Notes under the pieces: generated by a model
Database searches by the model: none
What the model saw: the letters and a program-made list of their open reading frames with translations, nothing else
Told to the model about the DNA's origin: nothing
From: Hyphomicrobiales bacterium
Lineage (GTDB): Bacteria > Pseudomonadota > Alphaproteobacteria > Rhizobiales > Rhizobiaceae
Length of the DNA stretch: 64,000 nt
Assembly (NCBI GenBank): GCA_900473205.1
Contig: UCLB01000005.1
Location: forward strand, 1-64,000
Direction: 5' to 3'
In this document: piece after piece, positions 53,823 to 64,000 of the stretch
How positions within the stretch are numbered: position 1 is the stretch's first letter
Layout of the letters: every line of letters begins with the position of its first letter
Position numbers and translations under genes: made by a program

Positions 53823-55061
53823 ATGAAGAAGAACGTTCTCATCATCGGCGCCGGTGGCGTGGCACAAGTTGTGGCGCATAAGTGCGCCCAGAACAGCGAT
53901 GTATTGGGAGACATTCATATTGCGTCACGCACAGTTGATAAGTGCCGCAAGATTGTCGAGTCCGTACGCGAAAAGAAGAGCCTCAAGACAGATGTAAAGC
54001 TTGAGGCCCATGCGCTTGACGCGATGGATATCGAGGCAACGAAAGCCTTGATCGTGAAGACCGGCGTGCAGATCGTCATCAATGTCGGTTCTGCCTTCGT
54101 CAACATGTCCGTTCTTCGTGCCTGCATGGACACAGGTGTTGCCTATATGGATACGGCGATCCATGAGGATCCAACCAAGATTTGCGAAAATCCGCCCTGG
54201 TACGGAAACTACGAATGGCAGCGTGCGGCCGAGTGCAAGGAAAAGGGCGTCACCGCCATTCTCGGCGTCGGCTTCGATCCGGGCGTGGTCAACGCCTATG
54301 CGCGTCTGGCCAAGGATGAGTATTTCGACAAGGTCACCTCAGTCGATATCGTCGATATCAATGCCGGCAGCCATGGCCGCTGGTTCTCGACCAATTTCGA
54401 TCCCGAGATCAACTTCCGCGAATTTACCGGTGTCGTCTATTCCTGGCAGAACAACCAGTGGCAGACAAACGAGATGTTTGAAGTCGGTCAGGAGTTCGAT
54501 CTGCCTGTCGTCGGCAAGCGGAAGGCCTATATGACCGGCCATGACGAAGTGCATTCGCTGTCCAAGAACATGGACGGCGCAGACGTGCGCTTCTGGATGG
54601 GCTTCGGTGACCACTACATCAACGTCTTCAACGTGTTGAAGAACCTTGGTCTTCTCTCCGAAAAGCCTGTTAAAACCGCTGAAGGTCTGGAAGTCGTGCC
54701 GCTCAAGGTCGTCAAGGCCGTGCTGCCCGATCCGTCTTCGCTGGCGCCCGATTATGTCGGCAAGACCTGCATCGGCGATGTCGTCAAGGGCATCAAGGAC
54801 GGCAAGGAAACCGAAGTCTTCATCTACAACGTGGCTGACCACAAGGAAGCGTACGAAGAAGTCGGCTCTCAGGGCATTTCCTACACAGCAGGGGTTCCGC
54901 CAGTTGCCGCAGCCATGCTGATTGCGACAGGCGAGTGGGATGTGAAGCAGATGGCGAATGTGGAAGAACTTCCGCCGCAGCCATTCCTCAACATCCTCAA
55001 CCGCATCGGCCTGCCAAGCCGTATCAAGGATGAAAAGGGCGACCGCGCGCTGACATTCTGA
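53823..55061 (+). CDS. Carboxyspermidine dehydrogenase (saccharopine dehydrogenase family)
   Basis: Condenses putrescine with aspartate semialdehyde and reduces the imine to carboxyspermidine; 412 residues. The N-terminus is a Rossmann motif (VLIIGAGGVAQVVAHKCA). The family is shared with saccharopine dehydrogenase; the decarboxylase next to it identifies the substrate. No lysine-pathway gene is adjacent. Confidence 0.88.
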   Translation: MKKNVLIIGAGGVAQVVAHKCAQNSDVLGDIHIASRTVDKCRKIVESVREKKSLKTDVKLEAHALDAMDIEATKALIVKTGVQIVINVGSAFVNMSVLRACMDTGVAYMDTAIHEDPTKICENPPWYGNYEWQRAAECKEKGVTAILGVGFDPGVVNAYARLAKDEYFDKVTSVDIVDINAGSHGRWFSTNFDPEINFREFTGVVYSWQNNQWQTNEMFEVGQEFDLPVVGKRKAYMTGHDEVHSLSKNMDGADVRFWMGFGDHYINVFNVLKNLGLLSEKPVKTAEGLEVVPLKVVKAVLPDPSSLAPDYVGKTCIGDVVKGIKDGKETEVFIYNVADHKEAYEEVGSQGISYTAGVPPVAAAMLIATGEWDVKQMANVEELPPQPFLNILNRIGLPSRIKDEKGDRALTF

Positions 55062-55090
55062 GTGCGGAACAAAGCCTAGCTGAAACGAAG

Positions 55091-55116
55091 AAAAGCCCCG
55101 TTTTTCGGGGCTTTTT
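55091..55116. terminator. Bidirectional terminator
   Basis: AAAAGCCCCG, loop TTTTT, then CGGGGCTTTTT. It ends the spermidine operon and also lies beyond the stop of the convergent DUF2934 gene. Confidence 0.92.
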
Positions 55117-55154
55117 GCTGTTTGTCTTTGTTCGCAAGCTGCTTGGGAGGAGAC

Positions 55155-55394
55155 TTACTTTGCGGCGCTTTTGCGCGCCTTTGGTTTGCTCTTTGCCGCC
55201 TCTTCCAGGGCAACGGCAGCCTGCACATCTGCTTTCTTCCGGTGGTTCGGCTTTGTGGCCTTGGAATTTTGAAGCAGAGAATATTCGTGTTTTGCCTGTT
55301 CCCAATGGTCTGAATCGCGACCATGCGGATGGCCTTCACTCTCCCATAGGGTGTATGCGCGCTTACTAATCCAATCGTCTGCTGAAACCTGCAT
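55155..55394 (-). CDS. DUF2934 family small protein
   Basis: A 79-residue protein matching the short rhizobial DUF2934 pattern: an N-terminal IWERAY-like motif (ISKRAYTLWESEGHPHGRDSDHW) and a basic Ala/Lys-rich tail (KSKPKARKSAAK). The ATG at 55394 has GGGAG five bases upstream. Function unknown; the tail suggests nucleic acid or protein contact. I see nothing else in the 284 bases between it and the next gene. Confidence 0.8.
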   Translation of the reverse strand: MQVSADDWISKRAYTLWESEGHPHGRDSDHWEQAKHEYSLLQNSKATKPNHRKKADVQAAVALEEAAKSKPKARKSAAK

Positions 55395-55678
55395 ATTGAT
55401 CTCCCGTTACTACGTCATCGCCCGCAAAGGGCCGTCTGTGTGGTCCGGCTGGAACGCTGGACAGGAATTGGCGCCGGTATTTTACGATGTTATTACATGC
55501 CATGATTCGCCAATGCGTCAAGTAAAATTGCTGCACTGCAAGAACGCTATGGTTGTTGTTTCCTGAGCGATATCAACGTTCAAACAATCGGCTTGTTTCA
55601 CAATGGCGCGATAAATGTTGCGTGATGCCGTCGGGAGCCTCACACTGTGCGCAGATGCAATCTGTGGGAGGAGGCATA

Positions 55679-56749
55679 ATGCAGAGGGACGTCGCGACAG
55701 ATGAGGTCATCATCGAGAAGAAGGGCAGTGCCGGGCTGATACGCCTCAATCGGCCACGCGCCATCAACAGTCTCAACGAAGCGATGGTAGCGGGCATGAA
55801 GGCAGGGCTGGATGCCTTCGCGCGCGATCCCGACATCACCTGCGTCGTTCTTTCCGGTGAGGGCGACCGTGGCCTCTGTGCGGGCGGCGATGTCCGCCAG
55901 ATCTACGAAGCGAAGACCGCAAGCGAGACGGATCGAACCCGTTTCTGGCGCGAGGAATTCCCGCTGAACTACACGATCTCGAATTATCCCAAGCCCTATA
56001 TCGCGCTGATGGATGGCATCGTCATGGGCGGCGGCGTCGGCATTTCCGCCCATGGCCGATATCGTATCGTGACGGAACGCACCCGTCTCGCCATGCCGGA
56101 AACCGCCATCGGCTATTTCCCGGATGTCGGTGCGACGTGGTTGCTGCCCAAGGCACCGGGTGAGACGGGAACATGGCTGGGCCTGACGGGCAAAGAGATT
56201 GGTGCGGCGGACGCGATTTATGCCGGTCTTGCGGATTATCAGATCGCATCCGAGCGCTTGGGCGATTTGGTGGATGCCTTGGCGGAGGTGTCATTCGCCG
56301 CTGACATAGGCGCTGTCATCGAAAGCTTCTCAAGCAGGCCCGAAATTACCGGCATCATCGCCGCCAATCGCCGTATCATCGACGCGGCTTTCGCCTTCGA
56401 TTCCACCGAGGAGATATTTCACGCTCTTTCCGCGATTGACGATGCTTTCGCTAGGGACACACTCGCCACGCTGCAATTGCGATCTCCAACCAGCCTCAAA
56501 TTGACGCTGCGGCTCCTGCGCCTTGGTCGAGACAGCTCCGGTCTCGTTGAATGCCTGGAGCGCGAGTTTGTGGCTGGCTGCGAGGTGCTGCGCAATCCCG
56601 ACTTCTACGAGGGCGTTCGTGCGGCGCTGATCGACAAGGACCGCAATCCCAAATGGAGCCCGGACACTCTGGCGCAGGTGAAGGAGAAGCAGATCGACCG
56701 ATATTTCGCTTCCACCGCCCCGCCACTTTTTCCAGATCATCGGCTCTGA
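55679..56749 (+). CDS. 3-Hydroxyisobutyryl-CoA hydrolase-like enzyme
   Basis: A crotonase-fold enzyme of 356 residues, the length of 3-hydroxyisobutyryl-CoA hydrolases of valine breakdown. Typical stretches: GLCAGGDVRQIYE (oxyanion hole) and MDGIVMGGGVGIS, with the acidic residue in PETAIGYFPDVGATW. I start at the ATG at 55679, which has GGGAGGAGG upstream; the frame continues further upstream without crotonase sequence. Confidence 0.88.
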   Translation: MQRDVATDEVIIEKKGSAGLIRLNRPRAINSLNEAMVAGMKAGLDAFARDPDITCVVLSGEGDRGLCAGGDVRQIYEAKTASETDRTRFWREEFPLNYTISNYPKPYIALMDGIVMGGGVGISAHGRYRIVTERTRLAMPETAIGYFPDVGATWLLPKAPGETGTWLGLTGKEIGAADAIYAGLADYQIASERLGDLVDALAEVSFAADIGAVIESFSSRPEITGIIAANRRIIDAAFAFDSTEEIFHALSAIDDAFARDTLATLQLRSPTSLKLTLRLLRLGRDSSGLVECLEREFVAGCEVLRNPDFYEGVRAALIDKDRNPKWSPDTLAQVKEKQIDRYFASTAPPLFPDHRL

Positions 56750-56897
56750 CGTCTTGAACCGCGCAACATCCGTTTTGTTAAAAGTGTCCTAGAAGCAAAA
56801 AATTCTAAGTTTGACTTGGGATGGAGAGTCTCGTTCCTCGCGGTAACCAGCCCACTTCCGTATCTTGCCGGTAGAATTTGGTGCTGTGGGGACTTTC

Positions 56898-57884
56898 ATG
56901 AAACGGATCATGCTTATCGGTGCTGCTGTTGCAGCCCTTCTGTCGACCTCTGCCTTTGCGCAGGAGCCGAAGACGCTTCTCAACGCGTCCTATGACGTTG
57001 CGCGTGAGGTGTTTGCCGCCGAAAACGAAGCTTTCGTCAAAGCGCATCCGGGCGTGACCATCGACCAGTCGCATGCGGGCACATCCAAGCAGGCGCGCGC
57101 CATTGTGGAAGGTTTGGAGGCCGATGTTGTGACCTTTAATCAGGTCACCGACATTGATTTTCTGGTGAAGCAGGGTTTCGTTTCCGCCGATTGGCAGAAG
57201 AATTTCGCCAATGATGCGTCGCCTTTCTATTCCTTCCCGTCCTTCCTCGTTCGCGCTGGCAACCCCAAGAATATCAAGGATTGGGACGATCTCGTCAGGG
57301 ACGACGTAAAGCTGGTTTTCCCGAACCCTAAGACGTCAGGCAATGCCCGCTATACCTATCTGGCTGCCACCGCCTACGCGAAAGAAAAGTTCAACGGCGA
57401 TGATGCCAAGGTTCAGGACTTCATCAAGAAAATCTTCGCCAACACGCCTGTCTTCGATACCGGAGGCCGTGCGGCTACGACAACCTTCGTCGAGCGTGAA
57501 GTGGGCGACGTGCTGATCACCTTCGAGGCCGAGACACGCGGCATTGCCAAGCAATATGGCAAGGACAAGGTCGAAAGCGTCGTTCCCTCCGTCAGCCTTC
57601 TCGCGGAATTCCCCGTTGCCGTCGTGGACAAGGTTGTTGACAAACGCGGTTCGCGCGAACTGGCGAAGACCTATCTGGATTTCCTCTACACCGAGGAAGG
57701 CCAGCGCATCGCAGCGCAGTTCGGCCACCGCGTTCATAATGAAAAGGTCGCAGCCGAGTTCAAGGATCAGTTCCCGCAGATACGCCTCGTCAACGTCAAT
57801 GACGTGTTCGGCGGCTGGGACAAAATCCAGAAAGAGCACTTCGCATCCGGTGCCGTGCTTGATACGCTTTACGGCAATCGTTAA
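56898..57884 (+). CDS. sbp: Sulfate-binding periplasmic protein
   Basis: The solute-binding protein of the sulfate/thiosulfate importer, 328 residues from the ATG at 56898. Signal peptide about 1-21 (cut at AFAQ). Family marks: LNASYDVAREVF near the N-terminus, SHAGTSKQARAI, VFPNPKTSGNARYTYLAA and the C-terminal VNDVFGGW. First gene of sbp-cysTWA. Confidence 0.94.
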   Translation: MKRIMLIGAAVAALLSTSAFAQEPKTLLNASYDVAREVFAAENEAFVKAHPGVTIDQSHAGTSKQARAIVEGLEADVVTFNQVTDIDFLVKQGFVSADWQKNFANDASPFYSFPSFLVRAGNPKNIKDWDDLVRDDVKLVFPNPKTSGNARYTYLAATAYAKEKFNGDDAKVQDFIKKIFANTPVFDTGGRAATTTFVEREVGDVLITFEAETRGIAKQYGKDKVESVVPSVSLLAEFPVAVVDKVVDKRGSRELAKTYLDFLYTEEGQRIAAQFGHRVHNEKVAAEFKDQFPQIRLVNVNDVFGGWDKIQKEHFASGAVLDTLYGNR

Positions 57885-57908
57885 TCACTCGATAGAAGAA
57901 ATGCCAAG

Positions 57909-57931
57909 ACCCGGCGGGCCTCCCGCCGGGT
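57909..57931 (+). terminator. Strong hairpin between sbp and cysT
   Basis: ACCCGGCGGG, loop CCT, then CCCGCCGGGT: a perfect 10-bp G/C stem followed by only CTCTCTT. Such hairpins after a binding-protein gene usually stabilise its mRNA or cause partial termination, so that the binding protein is made in excess over the permeases. Confidence 0.75.
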
Positions 57932-57956
57932 CTCTCTTGCATGATGGGGGACGGGT

Positions 57957-58778
57957 TTGAGACGCAATGTTTTGCCGGGGCTGCGATTGTCGCTCGGCGT
58001 TACGCTGCTGTATGTCGGCATCATCGTCGTCCTGCCGCTGGCTGCCCTTGTTTTCAAGGCGGCGAGCCTTGGCCCTGCCGAATATTGGGCGATCATCTCG
58101 TCGCCACGCGCGGTCGCAAGCTACCGCGTCACCGTGCTCTGCGCCCTTGCGGCCACGCTGTTCAACGTCGTCTTTGGCCTGGCACTCGCATGGGTGCTGA
58201 CGCGCTACCGTTTTCCCGGCTGGCGTCTGGTCGATGCCATCGTTGATCTGCCCTTCGCGCTGCCCACGGCTGTCGCCGGTATTGCGCTCACCGCACTTTT
58301 CGCCGGCAATGGCTGGTTCGGCTCGATCCTCGCCCATGCCGGTATCAAGGTTGCCTATACGCCGGTTGGCATCATCATCGCCATGGCCTTTACCAGCCTG
58401 CCTTTCATCGTGCGCACGGTGCAGCCGGTGCTGGAGGATCTGGACCCGGCGCTGGAAGAGGCGGCGCAGTCTCTGGGCGGCTCGGATCTGGAAATTTTCC
58501 GAAAGGTCATCCTGCCGCTGCTGACGCCTGCCATTCTCGCTGGCCTGTCGCTCTCCTTTGCCCGCAGCCTTGGTGAATTTGGCGCAATCATCTTCATCGC
58601 TGGCAATCAGCCGTTTTCGACCGAGATCACCTCGCTTCTCGTCTTCATCCGGCTGGAGGAATATGATTATCAGGCCGCAGCCGCCATCGCCTCGGTGCTG
58701 CTGATGACTGCCTTCGTCATGCTGGCTGTCACCAACTATCTCCAGACACGCGCCCTGCGCTATACGGTGAGGAGCTAG
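57957..58778 (+). CDS. cysT: Sulfate ABC transporter permease CysT
   Basis: One of two permeases, 273 residues with six or seven membrane segments and the EAA loop (EEAAQSLGGSDLEIFRKVILP). The start is a TTG at 57957 after GGGGGACGGG; no other start fits the alignment to CysT. Also called cysU. Confidence 0.93.
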   Translation: MRRNVLPGLRLSLGVTLLYVGIIVVLPLAALVFKAASLGPAEYWAIISSPRAVASYRVTVLCALAATLFNVVFGLALAWVLTRYRFPGWRLVDAIVDLPFALPTAVAGIALTALFAGNGWFGSILAHAGIKVAYTPVGIIIAMAFTSLPFIVRTVQPVLEDLDPALEEAAQSLGGSDLEIFRKVILPLLTPAILAGLSLSFARSLGEFGAIIFIAGNQPFSTEITSLLVFIRLEEYDYQAAAAIASVLLMTAFVMLAVTNYLQTRALRYTVRS

Positions 58779-58781
58779 CCG

Positions 58782-59663
58782 ATGAGTGCTCATGCCTCCC
58801 GTCGCAAGCCGCCACGCGTGGGTGACGCCCCCTGGGTGCGCCGCTCGCTGATCGCTTTCGTGCTGATCATAGGTGCCTTGCTTGTCGTCGCACCCTTGCT
58901 GATCATCGGCGTCGAAGCCTTTTCTCAAGGGTGGAAGACCTATACCGCGACGATCAATCACCCCGATACGCGCCACGCCATCATGTTGACGGTAATCACG
59001 GCGCTGATTGCCGTACCCGTCAATACCGCCTTCGGCATTGCCGCCGCTTGGGCGATTACCAAATTCGATTTCCGGGGCCGTCGCTTTCTGCTGGTCCTCA
59101 TCGAAATCCCCTTCTCCATCTCGCCCATCGTGGCGGGTGTGGCCTATCTCTTCGTTTATGGCTTGCAAGGCCTGCTCGGTCCGTTCTTCGCTGCCTATGA
59201 TATCAAGGTGCTGTTTGCGCTGCCGGGCATCGTCATCGCCTCCATGTTCGTCACGGCACCCTTCGTTGCACGTGAGCTGATACCGCTGATGCAGGCGCAG
59301 GGGCGCGATCTGGAGGAGGCTGCCACCTCGCTCGGCGCATCCGGCTGGCGCACGTTCTTTTCGGTCACGCTGCCCAATATCAAATGGGCACTGCTCTATG
59401 GCGTCGTGCTGTGCAACGCGCGTGTCATGGGTGAATTCGGCGCGGTGTCCATCGTCTCGGGCAATATTCGCGGCCAGACCAATACGCTGCCTTTGCATAT
59501 CGAACTGCTCTACCACGATTATCAGGCCGCAGGCGCTTTCGCCTCGGCATCCATTCTCGCGGCTCTCGCCGTCGTCACGATCATTGCCAAGGTCGCGCTG
59601 GAAAAGCGCGGGGCAGGGCGTGGCGCCAGGAAAACCGCTGCCATGTCGGAGACAACTGCATGA
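58782..59663 (+). CDS. cysW: Sulfate ABC transporter permease CysW
   Basis: The partner permease, 293 residues, with the EAA loop [21 protein letters not shown] and the CysW-typical [20 protein letters not shown]. It starts 3 bases after the cysT stop and overlaps cysA by ATGA. Confidence 0.94.
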   Translation: MSAHASRRKPPRVGDAPWVRRSLIAFVLIIGALLVVAPLLIIGVEAFSQGWKTYTATINHPDTRHAIMLTVITALIAVPVNTAFGIAAAWAITKFDFRGRRFLLVLIEIPFSISPIVAGVAYLFVYGLQGLLGPFFAAYDIKVLFALPGIVIASMFVTAPFVARELIPLMQAQGRDLEEAATSLGASGWRTFFSVTLPNIKWALLYGVVLCNARVMGEFGAVSIVSGNIRGQTNTLPLHIELLYHDYQAAGAFASASILAALAVVTIIAKVALEKRGAGRGARKTAAMSETTA

Positions 59664-60685
59664 AAATCCGCCTCCAGAATGTGGTGAAAACCTTCGACAC
59701 CTTTCGTGCCGTGCGGGATGTGTCGTTGGATATCGAAAGCGGCGAGCTGCTGGCGCTGCTCGGTCCGTCCGGTTCAGGCAAAACCACGATCCTGCGCATG
59801 GTCGCAGGTCTTGAATATACCGATGGCGGCCAGATTTATTTCGGAGATGAAGACGCCACCAATATTCCGGTGCGCGACCGCGGCGTCGGTTTCGTGTTCC
59901 AGCATTATGCGCTGTTCCCGCATATGACGCTGCACGAAAACATCGCCTTCGGCATGAAAGTCTCCAAGGTCAAGCGCGACAAGGCGGCCATCGATGCGCG
60001 CGTGGACGAATTGCTGCGACTGGTGAAGCTGGATGGTCTGGGCGAACGGTTCCCGGCGCAGATTTCCGGCGGCCAGCGCCAGCGCGTGGCACTGGCCCGC
60101 GCGCTCTCGGTCGATCCCAAGGTTCTGCTGCTGGATGAGCCCTTCGGCGCGCTGGACGCCAATGTGCGCCGCGATCTGCGCCGCTGGCTGCGCGAAATCC
60201 ACACCGAACTCGGCATCACCACCATTTTCGTGACCCATGATCAGGAAGAAGCACTCGATCTCGCCGACCGTGTCGTCATTCTCAATCAGGGTGAAATCGT
60301 GCAGCAGGGCACCCCGAAAGAGGTCTGCCGCCAGCCGAACTCATCCTTCGTCATGCGCTTCCTGGGCGATGCCAACCGCATCTCCGGCACAGCCCGCGCG
60401 GGCAAGGTTTTCGTCGGTTCAGCCGAGGTGCCCTTCGCCTACAGTCAGGCCGATGGCCCTGTCGATATCTACGCCCGCCCCAATGATCTGGAATGGGAAG
60501 ATTTGCATGATGGCATTCCGGCCCAGGTAACTCGCGTGCTGGACCGAGCAGGCGACCGCCGCGTGATTGCCTCGACCACCGAAGGCGATCTGCTGGAATT
60601 CGATGTTCCGCCCGAAACGGCTGTTGAAGCTGGGGATCGGGGCCACATCGTCATTCGCCGCGCCAAGATTTTTCCGGCTGGTTAA
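59660..60685 (+). CDS. cysA: Sulfate ABC transporter ATPase CysA
   Basis: A 341-residue ATPase: Walker A (GPSGSGKTT), signature ([15 protein letters not shown]), Walker B ([16 protein letters not shown]), switch His in VTHDQEEAL, and a C-terminal TOBE-type regulatory domain. Its stop overlaps the convergent DNA repair gene by 4 bases. Confidence 0.95.
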   Translation: MKIRLQNVVKTFDTFRAVRDVSLDIESGELLALLGPSGSGKTTILRMVAGLEYTDGGQIYFGDEDATNIPVRDRGVGFVFQHYALFPHMTLHENIAFGMKVSKVKRDKAAIDARVDELLRLVKLDGLGERFPAQISGGQRQRVALARALSVDPKVLLLDEPFGALDANVRRDLRRWLREIHTELGITTIFVTHDQEEALDLADRVVILNQGEIVQQGTPKEVCRQPNSSFVMRFLGDANRISGTARAGKVFVGSAEVPFAYSQADGPVDIYARPNDLEWEDLHDGIPAQVTRVLDRAGDRRVIASTTEGDLLEFDVPPETAVEAGDRGHIVIRRAKIFPAG

Positions 60686-61788
60686 ATAGACAGTTCGAAC
60701 GCCGTCTCAGCCAGCGCTTCGCCGTTCACCATCAGTTGTATCAGGTGCAGGCCGGGATAATGCTTGCGGGTGGTGAAATCGCGGATGGCGCGGCTGATGG
60801 ACAGCGTGCAGCCTTCGCCCGGTTGAAGGCTCAGCTCTTTCCATTTGAAAATCTTGGGCGAGGTGCCGCCACCCTTCTTCACATAGTGGACAGCGTAATC
60901 GATCACCAGTTTCTGTGGCTTTTCGGATGTCGAGCGAAGCGATGCCGAAATCCGCACATTGCCGCCCAGCGGCAAAGCGTCCGGTGAGACCTGAAACGCC
61001 TCTATCGCAATATCTGCTTTTTCATGCGCGCCAAGATGCGCCAGCGCCGAGGCGTCGCCCTTCTTCACGAGGGTTCGCAGAGCCTGACGGATGATCCATG
61101 CGGTGTGCTTGTTCTCCTTCGGCCAAGTCGCGATACGCTCAAGAACCCATCGCGGATTGTCCTTGGTGATATCGTTCAGATGGTTGGCCACGGATTTGCG
61201 CACATAGAGCGCATCGTCGCTTTTCAAGTTTTCAAGAATGGTGGTGACGGGCGAGGGATCATCGATCAGTGCCTTGATCTGAAACGACCACGGCAAACGC
61301 GGGCGGCAACCTTCGCTCGCCAGTCGGCGCACATGTTCGTTTTCATCTCGCGACCACTCCTCCATCGTCGCCAGTGCGCGGGGCATATCAGCGAGGATGA
61401 AATGACGAATGGCGAATTCCGACGAGCCAAAGCGGGTGAAAAATTTCAGCGCTTCCATGGAGGCATCGAAATGCTCCAAGCCGTAGAGCGCTACATATTC
61501 CGAAAGGGAAATCGAGGCAAAGCCGTGGTTGATGCGCGGCGCAAGTGTCGTAAGGATTTCGAGATTGCGAGCGTAATCGCCGGGCAAAGTGGCATGAAGG
61601 CTGGTCGCCACCTGGCGCATGCGCTGCATGATGCCGAGTGTATCGAGGTTGGTCTCGGCCAGTGCCAGAAATGCCTGTTCATCGAAGGGTGGATAAACGG
61701 CTTTTGTTTCAGCGGCGATGGATTGCAGGCGGGCGCGGTTGAAGATTTCCTTCAGCGCGGGCGCTGCCGTATCGCTTGTCTCTGCCAT
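60682..61788 (-). CDS. AlkD-like DNA alkylation repair protein
   Basis: A 368-residue HEAT-repeat protein of the AlkD/AlkC glycosylase superfamily, which removes alkylated bases without flipping them. The central part has helical repeats with the family stretch [14 protein letters not shown] and [17 protein letters not shown]. The last 100 residues form a beta-rich extension ([21 protein letters not shown]) typical of the longer AlkC-type members. Single gene. Confidence 0.85.
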   Translation of the reverse strand: MAETSDTAAPALKEIFNRARLQSIAAETKAVYPPFDEQAFLALAETNLDTLGIMQRMRQVATSLHATLPGDYARNLEILTTLAPRINHGFASISLSEYVALYGLEHFDASMEALKFFTRFGSSEFAIRHFILADMPRALATMEEWSRDENEHVRRLASEGCRPRLPWSFQIKALIDDPSPVTTILENLKSDDALYVRKSVANHLNDITKDNPRWVLERIATWPKENKHTAWIIRQALRTLVKKGDASALAHLGAHEKADIAIEAFQVSPDALPLGGNVRISASLRSTSEKPQKLVIDYAVHYVKKGGGTSPKIFKWKELSLQPGEGCTLSISRAIRDFTTRKHYPGLHLIQLMVNGEALAETAFELSI

Positions 61789-61849
61789 CCATTCGCCTCA
61801 TTGTTCACTCTTTGTTCGTTTAGCGAAAGTCTCTGATTTTTGCAAACGA

Positions 61850-61879
61850 AAAGCCCGGCGTCGCAAAACGCCGGGCTTT
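61850..61879. terminator. Terminator after gabD
   Basis: AAAGCCCGGCG and CGCCGGGCTTT form an 11-bp stem with an 8-base loop, 28 bases past the gabD stop. Confidence 0.9.
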
Positions 61880-61906
61880 AAAATTTCAGCTTAATTCAGC
61901 TGAAAA

Positions 61907-63343
61907 TCAGTTCATCTGGCTGACGAAACGAGTTTCCAGATATGCGCCAACGGCTTCCGAGCCACCTTCCGTGCCGTAGCCGGAATCCTTGATGCCACCG
62001 AAGGGCACTTCCGGCAGGGCAAGGCCGTTGTGGTTGATGGTCAGCATGCCAGCCTCGACCTGACGGCCAAGCTCGTGGGCGGTCTTGACCGAGCCGGTGA
62101 AGGCAAAGGATGCAAGGCCGAAGGGCAGGCGGTTGGCTTCCGAAATCGCGTCATCGAAGGACTTGAACGTGTTGACGATGGCAACCGGGCCAAAGGGCTC
62201 GTCGTTCATGATCTTGGCCGATGTCGGGACGTTGGCCAGCACGGTCGGTTCGAAGAAGTTACCCTTGTTGCCGATGCGCTTGCCGCCGGTCTTCAGTTCC
62301 GCGCCGTTGGAAACGGCATCCTGAATAAGCGCTTCCATAGCAGGAATGCGGCGCTCATTGGCGAGCGGGCCCATGGTCACGCCATCTTCCAGGCCGTTGC
62401 CGACCTTGACGGCCTCAGCAGCTTTGACGAAGCCGTCGAGGAACTGGCTGGCAACGCCTTCCTGCACGAGGAAACGTGTCGGTGCGACGCAGACCTGACC
62501 GGCATTGCGGAACTTCGACATGGCCATGATTTCGACGGCCTTTTCAATGTTGGCATCATCGAAAATCATCACAGGTGCGTGGCCGCCGAGTTCCATCGTG
62601 GCGCGCTTCATGTGCTTGCCGGCGAGTGCTGCAAGGTGCTTGCCGATCGGCGTGGAGCCGGTGAAGGAAATCTTGCGGATGACCGGATGCGGAATGAGAT
62701 ATTCGGAAATTTCCGCAGGTACGCCATAGACGAGGTTAACGACGCCAGCGGGAACGCCTGCATCCACGAAGGCGCGGATAAGTTCGGCGGGCGACGCCGG
62801 TGTCTCTTCAGGTGCCTTGACGATGATCGAGCAACCGGCAGCGAGCGCTGCGGAGAGCTTGCGCACGATCTGGTTGATCGGGAAGTTCCAGGGCGTAAAG
62901 GCCGCAACGGGACCGATCGGAACCTTGATGGCGAGCTGCGAGACGCCGGTGGCGCGGGCAGGAATGACCTGGCCATAGGTGCGGCGTGCCTCTTCGGCAA
63001 ACCAGTCGATGGTGTCGGCAGCGCCCATGACTTCCATGGCAGACTGCGCCAGCGGCTTGCCCTGTTCGCGGGTCATCAGCCAGGCAATCGTGTCCTTGCG
63101 CTCACGCAGCAGGTCAGCGGCCTTGCGCATGATCTTGGAACGCTCATAGGCGGATGTTTCGCGCCAGACCTTGAAGCCCTTGTCGGCAGCGTCCAGCGCC
63201 AGATCGAGATCGGCCTTTTCAGCATGGGCAATCTGGCCGAGGATTTCGTCTGTTGCCGGGTCGGATACGGCAATGGTCTTGCCGGAAAGGGCATCGCGCC
63301 ATTCGCCGTTGATGAGGAGCTTGACGTCGGGATAGCTGTGCAT
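61907..63343 (-). CDS. gabD: Succinate-semialdehyde dehydrogenase
   Basis: Oxidises succinate (or glutarate) semialdehyde with NAD(P); 478 residues. Catalytic Cys in [13 protein letters not shown], general base Glu in [12 protein letters not shown], cofactor site [14 protein letters not shown] and [11 protein letters not shown] start at the ATG at 63343 ([15 protein letters not shown]). The upstream glutaryl-CoA dehydrogenase on the same strand fits a shared lysine/glutarate route, but 282 bases separate them. Confidence 0.91.
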   Translation of the reverse strand: MHSYPDVKLLINGEWRDALSGKTIAVSDPATDEILGQIAHAEKADLDLALDAADKGFKVWRETSAYERSKIMRKAADLLRERKDTIAWLMTREQGKPLAQSAMEVMGAADTIDWFAEEARRTYGQVIPARATGVSQLAIKVPIGPVAAFTPWNFPINQIVRKLSAALAAGCSIIVKAPEETPASPAELIRAFVDAGVPAGVVNLVYGVPAEISEYLIPHPVIRKISFTGSTPIGKHLAALAGKHMKRATMELGGHAPVMIFDDANIEKAVEIMAMSKFRNAGQVCVAPTRFLVQEGVASQFLDGFVKAAEAVKVGNGLEDGVTMGPLANERRIPAMEALIQDAVSNGAELKTGGKRIGNKGNFFEPTVLANVPTSAKIMNDEPFGPVAIVNTFKSFDDAISEANRLPFGLASFAFTGSVKTAHELGRQVEAGMLTINHNGLALPEVPFGGIKDSGYGTEGGSEAVGAYLETRFVSQMN

Positions 63344-63625
63344 GTGAAATACCTTCGTGACTTGACCGACCGGCACGGTGCCGATGCTTGGCGTTTAACT
63401 GAGGTCTCGGAATTTACCGGCGCTGCATGACATGTCGTCCGTGCGGGACAATCGAATGCAGCGAAACCGGATATGGCAAATGGATTTGCCAGAGACGATG
63501 ATGACATCTCTATATTAATTCGCACGACGGCGGTTTCAACCGGTCAGCCCATTAAAAAGTATTATTTATTTCGCAATGCAGCAAAGCCGGCGACGCATGG
63601 CCGCCGGTCTCTTGATCGTTCAATC

Positions 63626-64000
63626 TCAGAAAAACGCCTGAATGCCGGTCTGGGCGCGGCCGAGGATCAGCGCGTGCACGTCGTGCGTGCCTTCATAGGT
63701 GTTGACCGTCTCAAGGTTCTGCGCGTGGCGCATGACATGGTATTCGATTTGAATGCCGTTGCCGCCGTGCATGTCGCGGGCCTGACGGGCGATATCCAGC
63801 GCCTTGCCGCAATTGTTGCGCTTGACGATGGAGATCATTTCCGGGGCCATCTTGTGGTTATCGAACAGGCGACCGACGCGGAGCGACGCCTGAAGGCCGA
63901 GCGTGATTTCCGTCTGCATATCGGCCAGCTTCTTCTGGTAAAGCTGCATGCCAGCCAGCGGCTTGCCGAACTGCTTGCGGTCCATGCCATATTGGTGGGC
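63626..64000 (-). CDS. Glutaryl-CoA dehydrogenase, 3' end (partial)
   Basis: The C-terminal 124 residues of an acyl-CoA dehydrogenase; the gene runs off the end of the window. The sequence from [15 protein letters not shown] to [19 protein letters not shown], with [16 protein letters not shown] and [11 protein letters not shown], matches glutaryl-CoA dehydrogenases, where the Glu of the YEGTHD segment is the catalytic base. The 282 bases to gabD include only a weak hairpin (CCGGCG/CGCCGG at 63587-63607). Confidence 0.9.
   Translation of the reverse strand, partial: AHQYGMDRKQFGKPLAGMQLYQKKLADMQTEITLGLQASLRVGRLFDNHKMAPEMISIVKRNNCGKALDIARQARDMHGGNGIQIEYHVMRHAQNLETVNTYEGTHDVHALILGRAQTGIQAFF

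Noticed and set aside
57885-59516. Minus-strand open frame antisense to cysT-cysW (543 codons)
   Set aside because: Highly charged repetitive composition (Asp, Arg, Gly, Gln) typical of the reverse of membrane-protein codons.

Overview
This 64 kb window looks like chromosomal DNA of a member of the Rhizobiaceae, most probably Agrobacterium or Rhizobium. The evidence is the alphaproteobacterial general stress response set (phyR, nepR, ecfG), the rkpK-lpsL sugar-nucleotide pair, an Lrp-type putR next to a putA that lacks a DNA-binding domain, the carboxyspermidine route to spermidine, and an initiator tRNA with an A-U/G-C/G-C anticodon stem. All of this is inferred from sequence reading; no database search was run. 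I see no insertion sequence, prophage or CRISPR array.

Layout. (1) 1-240: five short hairpins in a row, then tRNA-fMet. (2) 742-8504: a CpxA/CpxR-like two-component system divergent from a tripartite RND efflux operon, with a CpxR-type box between them. (3) 8453-21195, minus strand: recQ, then a complete nitrate assimilation block read as nasT-nasS, [sigma-54 promoter and attenuator leader], nrtA-nrtB-nrtC-nirB-nirD-nasA. (4) 21346-28604: an asparagine/aspartate locus (GntR-type regulator, aspartase, permease, asparaginase) with paired operator-like repeats, then membrane glucose dehydrogenase. (5) 28739-32462: a cobalamin-riboswitch operon for a B12-type ABC importer ending in pseudoazurin. 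(6) 32642-38739: a small orphan gene, UDP-glucuronate epimerase and UDP-glucose dehydrogenase, an adenylate cyclase, an EamA exporter and a LysR regulator. (7) 38957-44847: an aldehyde dehydrogenase of lysine catabolism, putA and putR. (8) 44896-52454: the general stress response core (ecfG, nepR, phyR), two HWE-type sensor kinases and stress genes. (9) 52677-55061: two carboxyspermidine pathway genes. (10) 55155-64000: a DUF2934 protein, a 3-hydroxyisobutyryl-CoA hydrolase, the sulfate importer sbp-cysTWA, an AlkD-like glycosylase, gabD and the 3' end of a glutaryl-CoA dehydrogenase.

How the parts work together. The nitrate block appears to have two controls: a perfect -24/-12 sigma-54 promoter (nitrogen limitation) and a leader with an ANTAR-type hexaloop and a terminator for NasT antitermination (nitrate sensing through NasS). 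In the stress region I find six GGAAC-N16/17-CGTT-type promoters within 7 kb. Five precede nepR-ecfG, phyR, a kinase, a PRC-barrel protein and a YqjD/YqjE-like pair. The sixth points into gene-free sequence and is followed by three hairpins, two with C-rich loops, the last ending in a T-rich tract. I read this as an undescribed EcfG-dependent small RNA of about 100 nt (about 47795-47898, minus strand), similar in concept to Caulobacter GsrN. It is the most interesting item in the window.
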